A DNA stretch of 64,000 nucleotides from Perca fluviatilis (GCF_010015445.1 NC_053127.1:25883745-25947744), one strand, 5' to 3'. Shown: positions 1 through 14,568, counted from the stretch's first letter. Program-made: numbers and translations. The notes: generated by a model not told the origin, from the letters alone.

Positions 1-2846
1 TTTGTCACAGCCAGTGCAGAGAGCACTGGGAAGTCCCAAGACGCAGGGACAATATTCACTTGATTAGACGCTGCACAGCCACTTGACATTTTAGCTCATT
101 TGGTCATGCATAGGGACATGAACTGCTCTGGTCCCATCATGTGTACATAAGCCAAACACTGTACTGATCGTGTACAATTTTGGCACTGCAGGAACAACAT
201 AATTATAGTGCAGTATGCATCTTTACTACCAGTCCAGTTATCAGCACAGGTTTAATTATATCTTAGGTCTTTTTTTTAATACAATAATCACTATTATTTA
301 AGATAATGTGGCCACACACTTTGATAAAATGAAGATATCTAAAAAATGACTGGACACATTTCTTTAAAATTCTTGTGAATTTGCTGCAGAGGATAAAGCC
401 TAATGTTTCAGTGAACCCCTGACCTTTAATCTGGCACCTCCATCAGACTTTGTCGATTGGAATTTGACTGAGCACGTCCAAACTTCCCAGAGGATGAACC
501 CTTTCCATTTTGTGCACTCATTGACCTTTCTTCTCCATAATGTAAGCTTTGCACACAAAATATTTTAAGATCTAATAGACATACTGTAGTGTCATGGAAT
601 TTGCTGAACACAGTCATGCTCCCAAAGGCAAACACCTTTTGTATTTTAAAGGAAAAATCCAGTATATTTTAACCTGGCAAATTGTTCAAATATATTTTAT
701 AAAAAGCCAGCAAGTTGCCCCAGATGTTGATCCCTGTGCAGTTAGCCAGCATGGCTATCCCAGAGTGCTAATTCCTGTTTTTACATTTGGTTGGGCTCAG
801 AGACAATCGTCTGAGATTATTAATGTAAAAATCGATGTTTATTTGGAAAGCTGTAGGAGGCTCTCGCAGCATTTCCCGATCTATGTTTTGTTGTCCTTGT
901 TAGCCTGAATCTCTATAGAGGTGCCAATATTCAATCCCTGCCATAGATTAGGTTTAATGCCATGCTTTCAAATCACAGGGTTACATACAGAAAGAAAGAC
1001 AGACCCTTGTTTTTTTAAATAATCTATCAATACAATACTGTCTAAATAAAGTATTCCCAAACTCTACATGACAGAGCATTACCTCACCTTCCTTTTAATA
1101 GCAGCATCAGGTAATGGGAAATGGAGGTGCATTGTGTACAGCAATGATATGCACTGCATTACTGGCTAAATAAACTCATCCACATTCTGCCTCACAGTAT
1201 TTTGCACATCTCCTTTACCTCACCGGCTGTATTTTCAGTTCATTTTAAGCATGCTTGTCCTCCTCCTCCACATGAGAAGCAATCTTCCTTACCTAACCAT
1301 TGACAGCCATTGAATGGGACTTATTTAAAATACCAGATCCTCTTCCTGGGTTTAATACCCAGATTAAATAGAAATAGAAAAACCATACCATCAAATGTCA
1401 TAATCCTCAGAAACAGACTAGCATTACAGTATTACAGCACTAACTCCACTAATGGTAAGCTAACATGATAACATCTGACACTGACTAATCATTAAACAAG
1501 CTAAATGGCATGGGTCAATTAGCAGCATTTGGCTTGTTTGTATTTAAAACACATTTAACATGAGACAAAATGATAATAAAACACTAAACTAAAACAAAGC
1601 TCAACTAAATCTGGATTGTCAGCAGTCAAGGCCTGTTTCATTTTTTATCCTGCTCCTTCACATGGTAATTATTTAATGTCATTTAAAAATGAATACTTCT
1701 ACGTCACAATGGTACACTGCTGCTTTGTTTCTAAAAGCCACAACATCCGTCCTCTCCTGCTATATTTTAAACATCAATGACTGACCAAGTTATTATATGA
1801 TCAATTTTCAGTGACTCATGGTTCAATAATATATAATGGCACTCTGTGAAAGGCTGTGTATGGTCTTTGCAGGAGCTTTACAGAGCTAAATATTGAGCAG
1901 TGTGGTACTGTCCATTACATCTGCTCTTATTATAGTCTACACATTTAATGTATTCTCATGCTCGATGAGCTCATTTGTAAGGACTCAGTGGTACACTGTG
2001 TTTTTTAAATGTTTTACTTCCCAATGGGATATAGGTTTAAAACCATTTCAGTGCTCCAGCAATGTCATAAATAGCCTACAAAGAACAATCAAACAGAATC
2101 TTTTTGCAAGGGCCTGTGGTTGATCTAAATAAAATTCAGACTGAAAGTAGGTCAGTGCAGAGGGAACTGGTGTGGGCCTGAGAGCACCGTGTCTGCCCAC
2201 CCCCATCTCTCTCTCTCTCTCTCTCTCTCTTACATCCTCTTTCCTTTTCATTATGGCGTCTTTAACCTTTTGACCCTAATAGCTATGTCTTATTTTCACT
2301 TTACATACTAATTTTTCTATATATAGACATTTTTGTCAGTATCGTTTTTTCCGTCTTGCTCTATGGGTTCATTTCTTTCTATCTGTCACACCCATGCTTG
2401 AGCACAAAAAGATTGAATCCCTGTCGCTTGACTCCTATGAGAGTAGAATTAAACTGCTGCCATCATCCAAATACAAATACAAATCACACTGCCAAGTTAA
2501 ACATCCATGTTCTTTAAAGGTTAGCCCCCTCCAGTGTTCCCTCCTATTGTCTCAGCTGAATTGCTGTCCTGAAAATATCCACTCCCTGTAGCTATCGCTC
2601 CATTGTCAGGCTATTTCTCTGCACGCTTTTGCTTGATTTCGATTATTCCTCACGTCAGATTTTATGAACATCTCAAAGACCAAATGATAAAGTCTCAGTA
2701 AGGACCAATGCATGACAAGCAGGACGAGTAAGCTAATTGCAAAGAGGGATTTAACTCTGAAGTCCAGAATGGACTGCCCTGCTTCTACAACTTGCCAGCA
2801 ATCAAAATATAATATGTGTAAAGAGCTACAGTGGAATTGACACTTA
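1..2846. other. non-coding, probable intron of the alpha-protocadherin constant region
   Basis: No exon could be supported here. I looked for the two short constant exons that precede the exon at 4322 (a DWRYS-type exon and an NWPTVSSA-type exon in the family) and did not find them, so this is probably the intron before the last constant exon. A short CT microsatellite lies at about 2209-2231. The remaining sequence is AT-rich and unremarkable. Short open frames here have no recognisable domains. Confidence 0.5.
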
Positions 2847-3921
2847 GGGCCCTATCTTGGACCCAGCGCAATTGCCTTTGTACACTGACGCATGTATCAT
2901 TCCTATGTTGTACCCGACGGACTTCGCACGTCGGTAAATTAGGGAATGTATTTGCGCTCCCGTGTATGTATTTGCGCAAACGTTCCCTGGTGCTATTTTG
3001 CAGTTTCAGAAAACAATTCTGCCACAGACCAGGAAAAACCTGGTCTAAAGTCAGTGGCGCGTTATTCAGATGCTATTTTAGGGGTGCATGCTTGGCCATA
3101 ATGTAGTGTGTGCAGAACGCGCATACACTTTGCTTCTATCATATACACGGACGCAGCAGTTCCCATTTTTGCAAACCATACATAATTACAAAGAAAAATA
3201 TTACTGAAAATGCACTTCAGGTGTTTGGATAGGTCAGGAGGCACTTTACAGTACAGTCCTCAAAAAGTCGCAGCATTCTTTGTGGCTTGTTGTGTTTTAC
3301 ACAACATTTCCATGAATCATGGATGTGTTGATGACATAAATGAGGAAATATTAGAGGACTTAAGGAGACGTGATGTTGAACTACGGTGGGATTGGACACT
3401 CCGGCGGGATCTGGTCCAGGAGTGGCAATGCGCGATGCGCTCCTAGTGGAGCGGGTGGACGGAGATGGAGTGGGGGGGAGGAGGAAGGGGCACAACAGGT
3501 GCAGGTGGTGCGTTTAGAGGCCCATGCTCCATGGCTGCAGCAGTCCTCTCCATACTGTGGAGATGCGCCCGAGAGGCTGCAGCAACATCGCCACCCGGTC
3601 AAGACGGGCATTTATTACTTTGACGCATGCCAGACAGCGCCCGCTGGCGTGTGCCAGGCAAATCCGCCGTCATAATAGCAATCCGCCATGGAACAAGCGT
3701 GCCTGCTCTTAAAGGGATTGTGAGATGACGCTCTGATTGGTTTATTGCACGTTACGCCCAAACCACACCTAGCTACTTCAGACCAACCCATTTTAGATTT
3801 GCGTCGGGCACAAGACTCATTTATCCCGCCGGTATAATAGCAACAGCGCCCGAGATCCGCCCACAAAGCTACTTACGTTTCACGTTTGATACTTGGGTTT
3901 CAGATCGTTAAAATAGGGACC
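2847..3921 (+). mobile_element. PIF/Harbinger non-autonomous element, copy 1
   Basis: The element begins GGGCCCTATCTT and ends AAAATAGGGACC, imperfect terminal inverted repeats, and is flanked by TTA on both sides (2844-2846 and 3922-3924), the 3-bp TWA duplication typical of PIF/Harbinger. About 1.07 kb remains. It carries only the 3' part of a transposase frame (3210-3446), so it is internally deleted. It belongs to the same family as 54250-55360 and 60320-61407. It lies in the probable intron about 400 bp upstream of the protocadherin exon. Confidence 0.88.
3210..3446 (+). pseudogene. HARBI1-like transposase C-terminal fragment, copy 1
   Basis: The frame encodes about 78 residues with the signature FFVACCVLHNIS, found near the C-terminus of the DDE nuclease of Harbinger transposases, preceded by RCLDRSGGTLQYSPQKV and followed by an acidic/basic INEEILEDLRRRDVELRWD tail. 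The N-terminal catalytic part and the second (Myb-like) Harbinger protein are missing, so this copy cannot encode an active transposase. The same fragment recurs in the other two copies, which suggests that this 3' part was retained when the non-autonomous family arose. Confidence 0.82.
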
Positions 3922-3935
3922 TTAAAGTTCAACAT

Positions 3936-4215
3936 TTTGAGAAATATACTTATTTCCTTTCTTGCTGAAAGTTTGACGAGAAGATTGATACCACTTTCAT
4001 ATCTGTTTGGTAAATATGTATCGGGAGCCTGCAGCCGGTTAGCTTAGCTTAGCACAAAGACTGGAAACAGGGTGGAATAGCTAGCCGAGCTCTGTACAAG
4101 GTAACAAAATCTGCCGACCAGCATCTAAAACAAAAAAAATAACACGCTATATCTCATTTGTTTATTTGTACAAAGATTGATTTCCTCATCAAACTCTCAG
4201 CAAGAAAGCAATAAG
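3936..4215. repeat. MITE-like dispersed teleost repeat just upstream of the exon
   Basis: The left side reads CTTATTTCCTTTCTTGCTGAA and the right side, when reverse-complemented, reads CTTATTGCTTTCTTGCTGAG, so the ends are inverted repeats. The core contains TTAGCTTAGCTTAGCAC and GACTGGAAACAGG, which I recall as a common dispersed repeat of percomorph genomes. It ends about 107 bp before the protocadherin exon, inside the acceptor-proximal intron. Its outermost ends are degraded, so the exact limits and superfamily are uncertain. Confidence 0.6.
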
Positions 4216-4321
4216 TCTACCTTCCAAGATGATAATGCAGCAGTGTGGCTACATTGGTGATCGAATAAAGGTAACGAGTAGTCAGATTTGACATGATTTC
4301 TTTTTCGTCACACCTGTGTAG

Positions 4322-4641
4322 ATGGAGATGGTGGTGAACTCTCACCCCCAGTGGGCGCTGGAGTCGACAGCAACAGCTGGCACTTCAGATATGGCGCCGC
4401 TGGACAGGGCTATTGCCCTCCTCAGCCCCTGAAGCCCGGAGAGATTCCTCCGGAAGCCTTCATCATCCCTGGATCCCCAGCCATCATTTCTATTCGCCAT
4501 GACGCCGGCCCTGTGGATGACAAAGGTGACTTCATAAGCTTTGGCAAGAAGGAGGAGGCCAAGAAGAAGAAAAAGAAGAAGGACAAGAAGGACAAGAAGG
4601 ACAAGAAGGATAAAGGAAAGGATGACGGGGGGGATGATTAG
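4322..4641 (+). CDS. pcdha: clustered alpha-protocadherin, constant exon 3 (cytoplasmic C-terminus)
   Basis: This exon encodes the last ~106 residues shared by all alpha-protocadherin isoforms, neuronal cell-surface adhesion proteins in which one variable exon is spliced to three constant exons. What is seen: an acceptor (TGTGTAG) before 4322, then an in-frame tail with [30 protein letters not shown] and [10 protein letters not shown], ending in a lysine-rich [14 protein letters not shown] stretch and stop TAG. These blocks follow the order and spacing of the mammalian PCDHA constant tail. The family's constant cytoplasmic region is known to bind FAK/PYK2 kinases; the lysine tail may contact membranes (inference). 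The first codon is split, with its first base in the preceding exon, which is outside the window or unrecognised. The C-terminal KKD repeats followed by DDGGDD differ from the mammalian ending. Teleosts can have more than one alpha cluster, and I cannot tell which one this is. Confidence 0.93.
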
Positions 4642-6684
4642 AGGAGAAGGGCTGACTTGAAAACAGAGCTACCAACAAAGTAACATCCTAATTACAGAGC
4701 CAGAAAAAAAACAAAAAAAAACAAATGCATATTGTAGAACCGAGGGAGCCTCCTTGCACCATATTTGCATAGACATTGTACAGTGGCCAAACCCTCATTA
4801 GACAAGGCCTGGCTCCCCACCCCATGTGAACTTGCTAAACAAATGTTCCTCTCTTTCTTGGCTAATTTGGCCCATAACTTTGGCCTATAAAAAGGCTAAG
4901 GTTTATGGTAAACAAATGTTCTTAGTAGACAGACTTCTAAAGGTTGGACCAAATTCAAACAGAATGGATTTTATTGGATTAGATTAGCTTTTCTGTGATT
5001 TGCTGCCCCACACCAGTTTGTATAATAAAAACAAAAACACCTGAAAAGGTGTACTATTTGTATCTGACCATTGTCAGCTGAGGTTGCCTGTGTTGGCATC
5101 CCTGCCTTTATGCAGCCCGCTTCCTACTTTGCTCACCTAGTCGGAGGTGAAGTGAAAGCCAAACTAAAAAAGGAAACAAATCAGAGGTGTTTGTCTTCAG
5201 TATTACGGAGGCCTTGTAGAAAATCAGAAAAATGTGGTCTTTTGTAAAAAACTAAAAACTGAAAAAGTAACAACATACAGTATATGTACCATGAGATTAG
5301 CGCCGTTAAGTGAATGAGGTGGCTGAGACAAGCAGGACCACACTCGAATAAAGAGCTCTGTTTCAGTGTAGCATAGCACATTGCTGAGGCTGAGGACCTG
5401 GACGGGGTTGCACCAACTATGCGCAAGTTTGTTCCCAGGTTAGGGTATAAAGTAGTGGCTTCATAACTGCTGTTAATTTGCAATTAGCAAGTTAATAAAT
5501 GCAATTGTGCCATTTGGACGTGGTACACCGGGGGGAATTATACGACTGTAACTACATATAACATTAAGATTTCAGATGAGTAGCCAATCAGTAATAGTAT
5601 TACCTTGCTGATGGGTACAAACCACATGGATTTGTAGTTGACCAGATTGGCATACAAATTATGATTGGTAAAAAGAATCCATATTTGACTCTTAAAGGAC
5701 AATACTAGTTTTGCATGTCAGTCCATTCTCTTTAAATCTTGTATCCTTGACGTCACTGCTAATATTTTTTTTCAAAGCAGACAATTGTGTTTAGGGAATA
5801 TTTAATGGTATTTATCTACCTTTCAGGCAGCCATAGGTTTTCATTTATTACCACAAAAATAAATAAGCTGAGACTCAAAACTTTTCACATTACGAAATCC
5901 ATCAAAGTGAACACAGCATCTGATTTTATTGTTATCAGATCACATGGTAATGTAGCTCAGGTGCAGATTCATTTGAAAACTGCACTGCATTATCACAATA
6001 ACGTAACATTGGCAAAATTGACCATGGATTCCTTATGTCAACCAAGTCTCAGTTGATTTTAATTATATAAAGTTGAATGAAAACCAGATTCTGCCTGGAA
6101 AGGGGACACAAAACAGTCGTCAGCAATATGTAATTTGGAGAAAATGGGCAGAAACATCCAAATTCGCTGCTATAGTCCTTACGTTGCAAAATAGCATAAA
6201 ATTGCTAAAGAAGAAAAAAAAAAAGTGTGCAAAAAAAGGAAAAAAAGAAAAAAAAATCCTGCTTTACTGTTAGTGAGTGCAATTGTGTGATTTTCGTATC
6301 ATTTGCACCTGCTTTATTGCTTGCTTAAATATTTAGTTGTTACTTGAGGTTACGTTGTAACAGATTTGTGTGGTGCTACCGCTTGTGTTTTAGCAATGCG
6401 TGAATTAGTGGCTACTTTGGATATAGGTAGGGAACCTACGCGCAGCTGATGCAACACACCCCTGACCTAGCCTCTTCTCTTAGAATACGGCACACAGGTC
6501 AATGGGGTCTTAATCCCACTGTGTATCAGGACACTCAGTCCGACACACACACATTTATTATACACAAACACTAACTATCTCTGCCGCTTACTCACACATA
6601 CACACTTGCTCTCTACACACAGACTTACAGTACATACGAACACACAAAACTATACTAAAAGAATACACACCCCTTTCTGGAAGC
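4642..6684 (+). other. pcdha: probable 3' UTR of alpha-protocadherin, proximal part
   Basis: No coding exon follows the stop. A canonical AATAAA at 5024-5029 with GT-rich sequence downstream could give a short 3' UTR, but later signals at 8561 and 8762 suggest a longer form. The stretch is AT-rich, with an A-rich run at about 6208-6258. I cannot fix the transcript end without RNA data. Confidence 0.4.
5024..5029 (+). terminator. pcdha: candidate proximal polyadenylation signal
   Basis: AATAAA lies 380 bp after the protocadherin stop codon. It is followed within 15-60 bp by GT-rich sequence (GGTGTACTATTTGTATC, then TGCCTGTGTTGG), the arrangement expected for a cleavage site. Confidence 0.35.
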
Positions 6685-6882
6685 AGAAGGCCAAAGCCAT
6701 CCTTATTTTGGGAGTATTTTAGTATATTATATGGCTGGGAAGCAGGAACGTTGCTTGTTGCTTCATTTCTGTTCAAGCCTGATCCCTCTACTTCTGTCTC
6801 TGAATGTTAAGTAGTTGTTCTTCAAGCCCTGCACCACTGTTTCGACTGCTTCAGTGCTTGTAGGATTTGCTTGCCCGCTGCC
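6685..6882 (+). repeat. direct duplication, unit A
   Basis: This 198-bp segment is repeated in the same orientation at 9044-9233 with only scattered substitutions and one 8-bp length difference (GTATTTTAGTATATTATA here, GTATATTATA there). No terminal inverted repeats or target duplications were seen, so it looks like a segmental or tandem duplication or an unknown dispersed repeat, not a recognisable transposon. Confidence 0.85.
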
Positions 6883-7063
6883 TGTTTCCTCCCTCTACTC
6901 CTGTTTCTTCAAATCAACATAGTGGGACGACATCTTTCAAGTCACTCTCCTTCAATGAACTGTGCTGTCGTAACACAGTGACATTTGTGCATTTGCGTAT
7001 TTACACACAGACTACACACAGACACTTGAGCATATACCACACACACAGACACTTGCACATATA

Positions 7064-9043
<1,980 letters not shown>

Positions 9044-9233
9044 AGAAGGCCAAAGCCATCCTTATTTTGGGAGTATATTATATGGCTGGGAAGCAGGAAT
9101 GTTGCTTGTTGCTTCATTTCTGTTCAAGCCTGATCCCTCTACTTCGGTCTTTGAATGTTAAGTAGTTGTTTTTCAAGCCCTTCACCACTGTCTCGACTGC
9201 TTCAGTGCTTGTAGGATTTGCTTGCCCGCTGCC
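9044..9233 (+). repeat. direct duplication, unit B
   Basis: This is the second copy of the 6685-6882 segment, same orientation, offset about 2.36 kb. It begins AGAAGGCCAAAGCC and ends GCTTGCCCGCTGCC, as unit A does. It lacks 8 bp found in unit A. It has no open frame of note. Confidence 0.85.
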
Positions 9234-12200
9234 AGGAAGTGAATCAACAGGGACTGTTACACGTATTTAATCTTTCCCATCAGACTTATAAACAAGTTCC
9301 TGGAAATCTCTGGCCATAAACTGAAACATTTTGTCCTTGCATTGTTGAGCAATTTGAAAAACAACTCAATTACACAGATCTAACAACAATACAAAAGTTG
9401 GGAAATCCTTTTGTGCTTGGAATTCTCCATTGAGCTTAAGGTGTAGAGGTCAGCCACATATCAGCACATATAAAGTTGGCAGGGATTCAAGAATACTAGT
9501 TAACATGGGAAATGTATCGTTTCCTCCATTTAAACAAAGAGTTCAAATTTTAAAAGTTGTCTAGGAAGAAGGGGTCTGCTGATGTCTAAGCCACGAGCTC
9601 CATCTGTCTGCAGACTGGAGAAATCATTAATTCACACCTCCTTCCTCCTCCAGGAGTCCATCTCTCCAGCAATACTGACACCTACTGATGAAAGCTGAGA
9701 CTGGCAACTGACCCACATTGTTCTTTTCTTTGTGTAAGAAGAAATAATAAATGTGTAATAAATGATACACAGAATGATGAGCAGATGTATGTTTATTGTT
9801 TAAGTTTTGGGTAAAACAAAACTCATAATTTCATATTCTATATTGTCTGGCTTTAAAAAATAATGTACACCAAGTTAATCCCAATGACACTGGTACACCA
9901 ATGGTGATTATTTACCTTAACACAAGGCTGGAAATAATGCATTGATTATTGTTTTCAATAACCATTGCTATTGGCCCGGATGTTGACCCGGCCTGAGTTC
10001 AGCAGTGGTAGGTGGCAGTGTGGATGATCCAAAATCAGTTGCAGGTGGAGAGAAAGAAGCCGGTTTACAGGAAGGCTGACGCATCTGTGAGTAGTCAGGC
10101 TAATTCTTTATTTTCCATGCAGCATTCAAGTAACATGTCCTTAAATCCCTCAGTGAAGCTGGGTCCAAGAGAGGAGTGACAGAAAAACTGGAGGAAGCAG
10201 GTGACCGGAGCACGGAGGAAATAAAGGACCTGAAGTAAAATATCTGAGGTCCACCACTGACCAGGACTACTTTCCCTCCGGGAGACAGAGACGCAGCTTG
10301 TTGTTAAATCACTCACACCTCTGTGTGGACTTTTTCCCCCTTTCGTTCTTTCTTTCTGCCTCATGAATCCTGTCCTAATAATAATGAAACCAACCTTTGT
10401 TAAGTCAAAATGAGTAAGTCTGCTTTATCAGGACTGTGTGGATTTGGTTTGATAATATTTGATTGACAGTTGCCTGCAAACAACTCCACAACTGTCAGCA
10501 TATTGTATTCAAATGTTGCTAAATCCTAATTGGCACATGTAGCTATGGCATAAGGTCAGTCAGGAAGACTATCCTTTTGCATGCTTAGGCCTGTAGTTTT
10601 GTTTCTCAGGCATCCTGCCATTCACTTCTCTCATGCATGCTCACTTATTATTTCCTTTTTGTCCCTGTCAGGGACTGTCAATCATGAAATTAGCTGGTCA
10701 CACCATCTGACACACCTTCATTGTTAGCCATATCAGCCTACTGCTGCCTCTGTTTAAATATGAATCACACTCTGCCTTAATACACATTGATGCTGTTATG
10801 CGTGCACGATGTTTACAGCTGTTCAATTTGTTCCCCTCAGTTGCTGTCAGCTATCATTTCAGTGCAAATCTTTGCAAATAGCAAAGCAGCCCTCCATCTC
10901 CCCATCAGCACCAGTCTTCGCAGATCCATCAGCACCATAAACCTCATCAGCTCCATCAGCCTCATCCGAATCATTGACTGCTACCGCCACCACCAGTTTC
11001 TGGACTCCATGGGAAGATTTATCTTGCTGCTGCTCAGGGCAGACGCCACTCCATTACTAATCTAGATGGTAGATCTAGATGTAAAATTGCAAGCGTACTT
11101 GCTTTGACTGTAATGTCTTGCCATTGCAAAACAAAAGAAAATGTCAAGGGTTTCAACATGGTTTTAATAAAGAGCAAATTTGAAGCCAAGGCTGTCTTAA
11201 AATGTCAAGCAACGGTAGTCAATGTGATACATGAACATGCATCAGTGTGCCCGTATGAGACAGCTCATCCTACATTTATGTACCGACAATTTCTGCCTTC
11301 CTCATTTATCTACTGGTTGATTATATTCAAAACAACTTCCTAGTGGCCCTTAATTAGCCCTTAACTTCACCTGAACTAGAGCCACTCATTATCATCCCAT
11401 TGTCATTAACTAATGATACAGTACCTATCACCAATCTTCATGGACTACAGGTCCAATGAGGAAGAGTCTGAAGTGAGAATTTTTTTTACTGACATTTATA
11501 CCCTTCTCGGTAACGCTTTACTTGAAGGAGTGTGCTTAAGACTGAGATGACATCGTCGAAACCATGACATGACATGTCATGAACATGAAGGAGTCTTTAT
11601 GAATGTTTAGGACTGTAAATTCGGTAAATTATGACACGTTTTTTTTAATGCTAAGTTAGCATTGTTTGAGATGAAACATAAATATGGCATAGCAAGCCTA
11701 ATTATCAAACTTAAGAAACTACTTGGCTTTATGTGTTAACATTACATTAAACTGTCATAAGTGGTTGGTTTTTACATTGGCTATTCTAATCTCTTTAATT
11801 TGAGGCAGGCTAATTCCAAACATAGGCTATAATATTGATTCATGGGTTTAATAAATCCACACATTTACATGTAGGCTATATCTTTTCATTCGGTGGCTTT
11901 GTGGGGGATTTCAAAGTGAGTAAAGAATTGGGCTTTTGATCATAAAGTTTAAAATGACTTTCGCTGATGTTGCATTAATTATTTTTACAAAAGTTCCCAA
12001 ATAGACTCCGCTATTGTTTGCTATTAAAGTACAGAAGAAGAATTCAATGTAACAGAGCTCACCGTGGGACAGTTTGGTATAGGGATGTACTTTTACTGCT
12101 GATCTCTCTAATCCAGAGCATAGTGTATTAGCCTTGAGTCACTTGATTTTGAGCACTACATTTATTTTTGATAAAAAAACTGTGTGAAAGGAAATTCTTT

Positions 12201-12408
12201 ACACATCCCTTTGCTGGTAATTACTTTGGATTGAGATGTTTAGGTACCATATTTTAATTTTATATTAGTTGCCCTTTAAGGGCATGTTGCCTATTTAGCT
12301 CTCTGTTTATGTATCCCTTTTTTCTATTAGTTGCAATATTGTTTACTTTAATCATTGTTAGAAAGTGCTTAATGTACAGCAAAATGTATCAAACAAACCC
12401 CAAAACAC
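9234..12408. other. intergenic, no gene recognised
   Basis: No exon with recognisable protein similarity was seen. An open frame on the minus strand at 10095-10364 (89 codons) has no domain that I can identify and is not called. The sequence is AT-rich throughout, with short direct repeats such as ATGACATGACATGTCATGA near 11566. Confidence 0.5.
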
Positions 12409-13140
12409 TAGGCTCGTTCGAGAGGAGTTGTGCCTCGCCTGTAAAGTGGAGGGGAGCAGGTGGTGGCAGCAGCAGGGGACGGTGACAAAAATCTTTGGTC
12501 AAGTCGGACAGGTTACAGCCATATTAAGGAGCCTTCAGTCTGAACAGGAAGTCACAGAAACACTCACATCCTGTTTGGTTGGATTCTGATTCAATTAAAA
12601 GTTATCAGACCCATATATCAGCTTGTACGCAGTCTCCAGTTGTTTGTATTATGACAGAGTAGCTGTTAAAATGCTCTGCAGGCAATCTGTTGCTGTTAAT
12701 ATACAAGAGACTGTAGATGATCTGTAATCTGAACGGATTTAGTCTCTCTGTGACTACTAAACGTCACTTTCAGTCACACAACATGTGTTCTGTTAACAGA
12801 ATAAGCCTTCAAATTAGACAAATAGCAATTAAAGTCTCTCCAATTTAAAAACAATAACAAGTTTATACAATAATCAATTCTGAACCAATCAGCTATTAGA
12901 TCAGCTAAGAGCTAGGCGTTTCCCATGATGCCCTGGGGCTTTCAGTCGGTAGAGAGCAACTGCAGCACCTGACTCTAAAAACTGCGTCCGCCTTGATCTC
13001 GTGAGGTTATCGTTGCCCACGTGTGCGTGACATCAGAACAAGTCTAGATCAAGTAAGACACAAATCTAAGCGGCATGCATTATGGCGGTGTTCGCCGGTG
13101 ATCGATTCTGCACAGGGCTGGCTCATCTCGAACAAGCCTA
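12409..13140. mobile_element. DNA-transposon MITE with TAGGCTCGTTCGAGA ends
   Basis: The left end reads TAGGCTCGTTCGAGAGGAG and the right end, reverse-complemented, reads TAGGCTTGTTCGAGATGAG, giving about 19 bp of near-perfect terminal inverted repeat over a 732-bp element. There is no transposase frame. Target duplications are not clear (left flank AACAC, right flank ATATT), so the superfamily is not assigned. I recall such ends as common in teleost genomes. Confidence 0.7.
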
Positions 13141-14236
13141 ATATTTGTTAGAGTTTGGTCAATTTCCGGTTTCATCTGTGTGCTGGACGAGGCCAAACCG
13201 GTTTGATTTCATGCTAACCGGTTAAACCTGCATTTGTCAATGTGACACCTTGTGGCAAATTAAAAAGTAGCCTACATTAGCCACCTGTGCCGCTGTCACG
13301 GCGCTAAATCTTGTATTGCAGTGTTGAGCAGTAGTATTACTAACTCCTTCTCAATAGCGTTGCCGTTTCTGAATCAAATAGTTTCTTAGTAGCTTAGCTC
13401 TTTTATTGACCAAGTAGTTTGGAAGCGTCCACACAAGCTAACATACATTTCCCCAAGCATTCTGAAGCTCTAGCACAGCGGAGCTTTCTGCTGCGCTGTG
13501 AAATAAAACTGCTGAGGATCACTGATGACACCGCAAAACACGGACAAGGCGTGTACATGGATGCATAAAAAAATGAGCTCTAATGTAACATTAGTAAACT
13601 ACTTTTTCGCTGTAGCTTCGCTTGCTACATTTATTTACTATGTTAGCTTCAGTGTATAGCTTCACTTAATGTGGAGTAACTGGTAGCTTAGCTCTTACAC
13701 TTTCCAAGTAGCTTGCTTTACACTGGTAATAAGCAATATGACAATGTCATTAACATAATGTATGTTTATAAACAAACTAACTGACGGGCTGACACTTTCT
13801 GACAGCACTTCATTGCTGAGTCAAGCGGCGCGATGAGGAGATCACAGCAGATGTTCTGTTTGTTTACTAGAAAGTTCATGTGTTTTTAGGGGTGACAAGA
13901 TATATATCAGAGTAAGTCTCAAAGAATACTAAAACTGATCGGCCGATATGGAAACATTTTGTAATTTCAAGCCGAGGAAAGAGGTGAGCTGAAAAAGATA
14001 AGGCAAAGTGTAAACAGCTAACCAAAGAGGTTATTATGAGCTCACAGCAGGTAAAAAGTCCTGGTTTAGAGGTGTATTACCGCCACCATGTTGACTGAAG
14101 TCGCTACACTCTCATTATGAACTTTCTCATTAGTCTCACTCAGGAGAGGCTGAGACAAGTGCGACACCTAGTGGTAAAATTCAGAACACCGGCCCAGTGT
14201 TTGGCTTGACATCAAACCGGTCAAAGAAATTGAATT
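13141..14236. repeat. degenerate DNA-transposon-like sequence
   Basis: The left part has GGCCAAACCGGTTTGATTTC and the right part, reverse-complemented, has TTGACCGGTTTGATGTCAAG, a weak inverted relationship. GACACCTTGTGG on the left and GACACCTAGTGG on the right are related in direct orientation. Together these suggest an old, eroded element of about 1.1 kb directly abutting the MITE at 12409-13140. Boundaries and class are uncertain. Confidence 0.35.
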
Positions 14237-14568
14237 TCTAAATGTACAAAATTTATAATCTTATAACAGACACAAGCCTCTGACTGTATACCCAAAGGTA
14301 AGACAGCAGTCACAATGTAAAACAATATGTAACACTATTAGACTGAAATGAATATGTCCTGATAGCAGTGATAGTATTGAGATACTGTAATTGTTCATGT
14401 TTAAAAATACAGCACAGAGTTAGGTTAGAGTTATTCTCTTCCATTGCCTCCTCAAACTGCTACAGCTTTGTTTACATTTACATTTGTTGTACAATTGTTG
14501 TAGTGCATGTCCCTGCTTTTTAACTTGCATGGTAATTTACACACGGTCCCTACCCCACTGATGCAAGT

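Noticed and set aside
3210..3446. A domesticated HARBI1 gene
   Set aside because: The fragment lies within terminal inverted repeats and TWA duplications, lacks the N-terminal half and occurs in three copies, so it is transposon remnant DNA.
1..4321. Protocadherin constant exons 1 and 2
   Set aside because: I searched by eye for DWRYS-like and NWPTVSSA-like coding and found none, so they are not reported.
10095..10364. 89-codon minus-strand frame (MRQKERTKGG...)
   Set aside because: No family recognised, no splice or promoter context and no repeat ends; it could be chance or an old repeat, so no gene is called.
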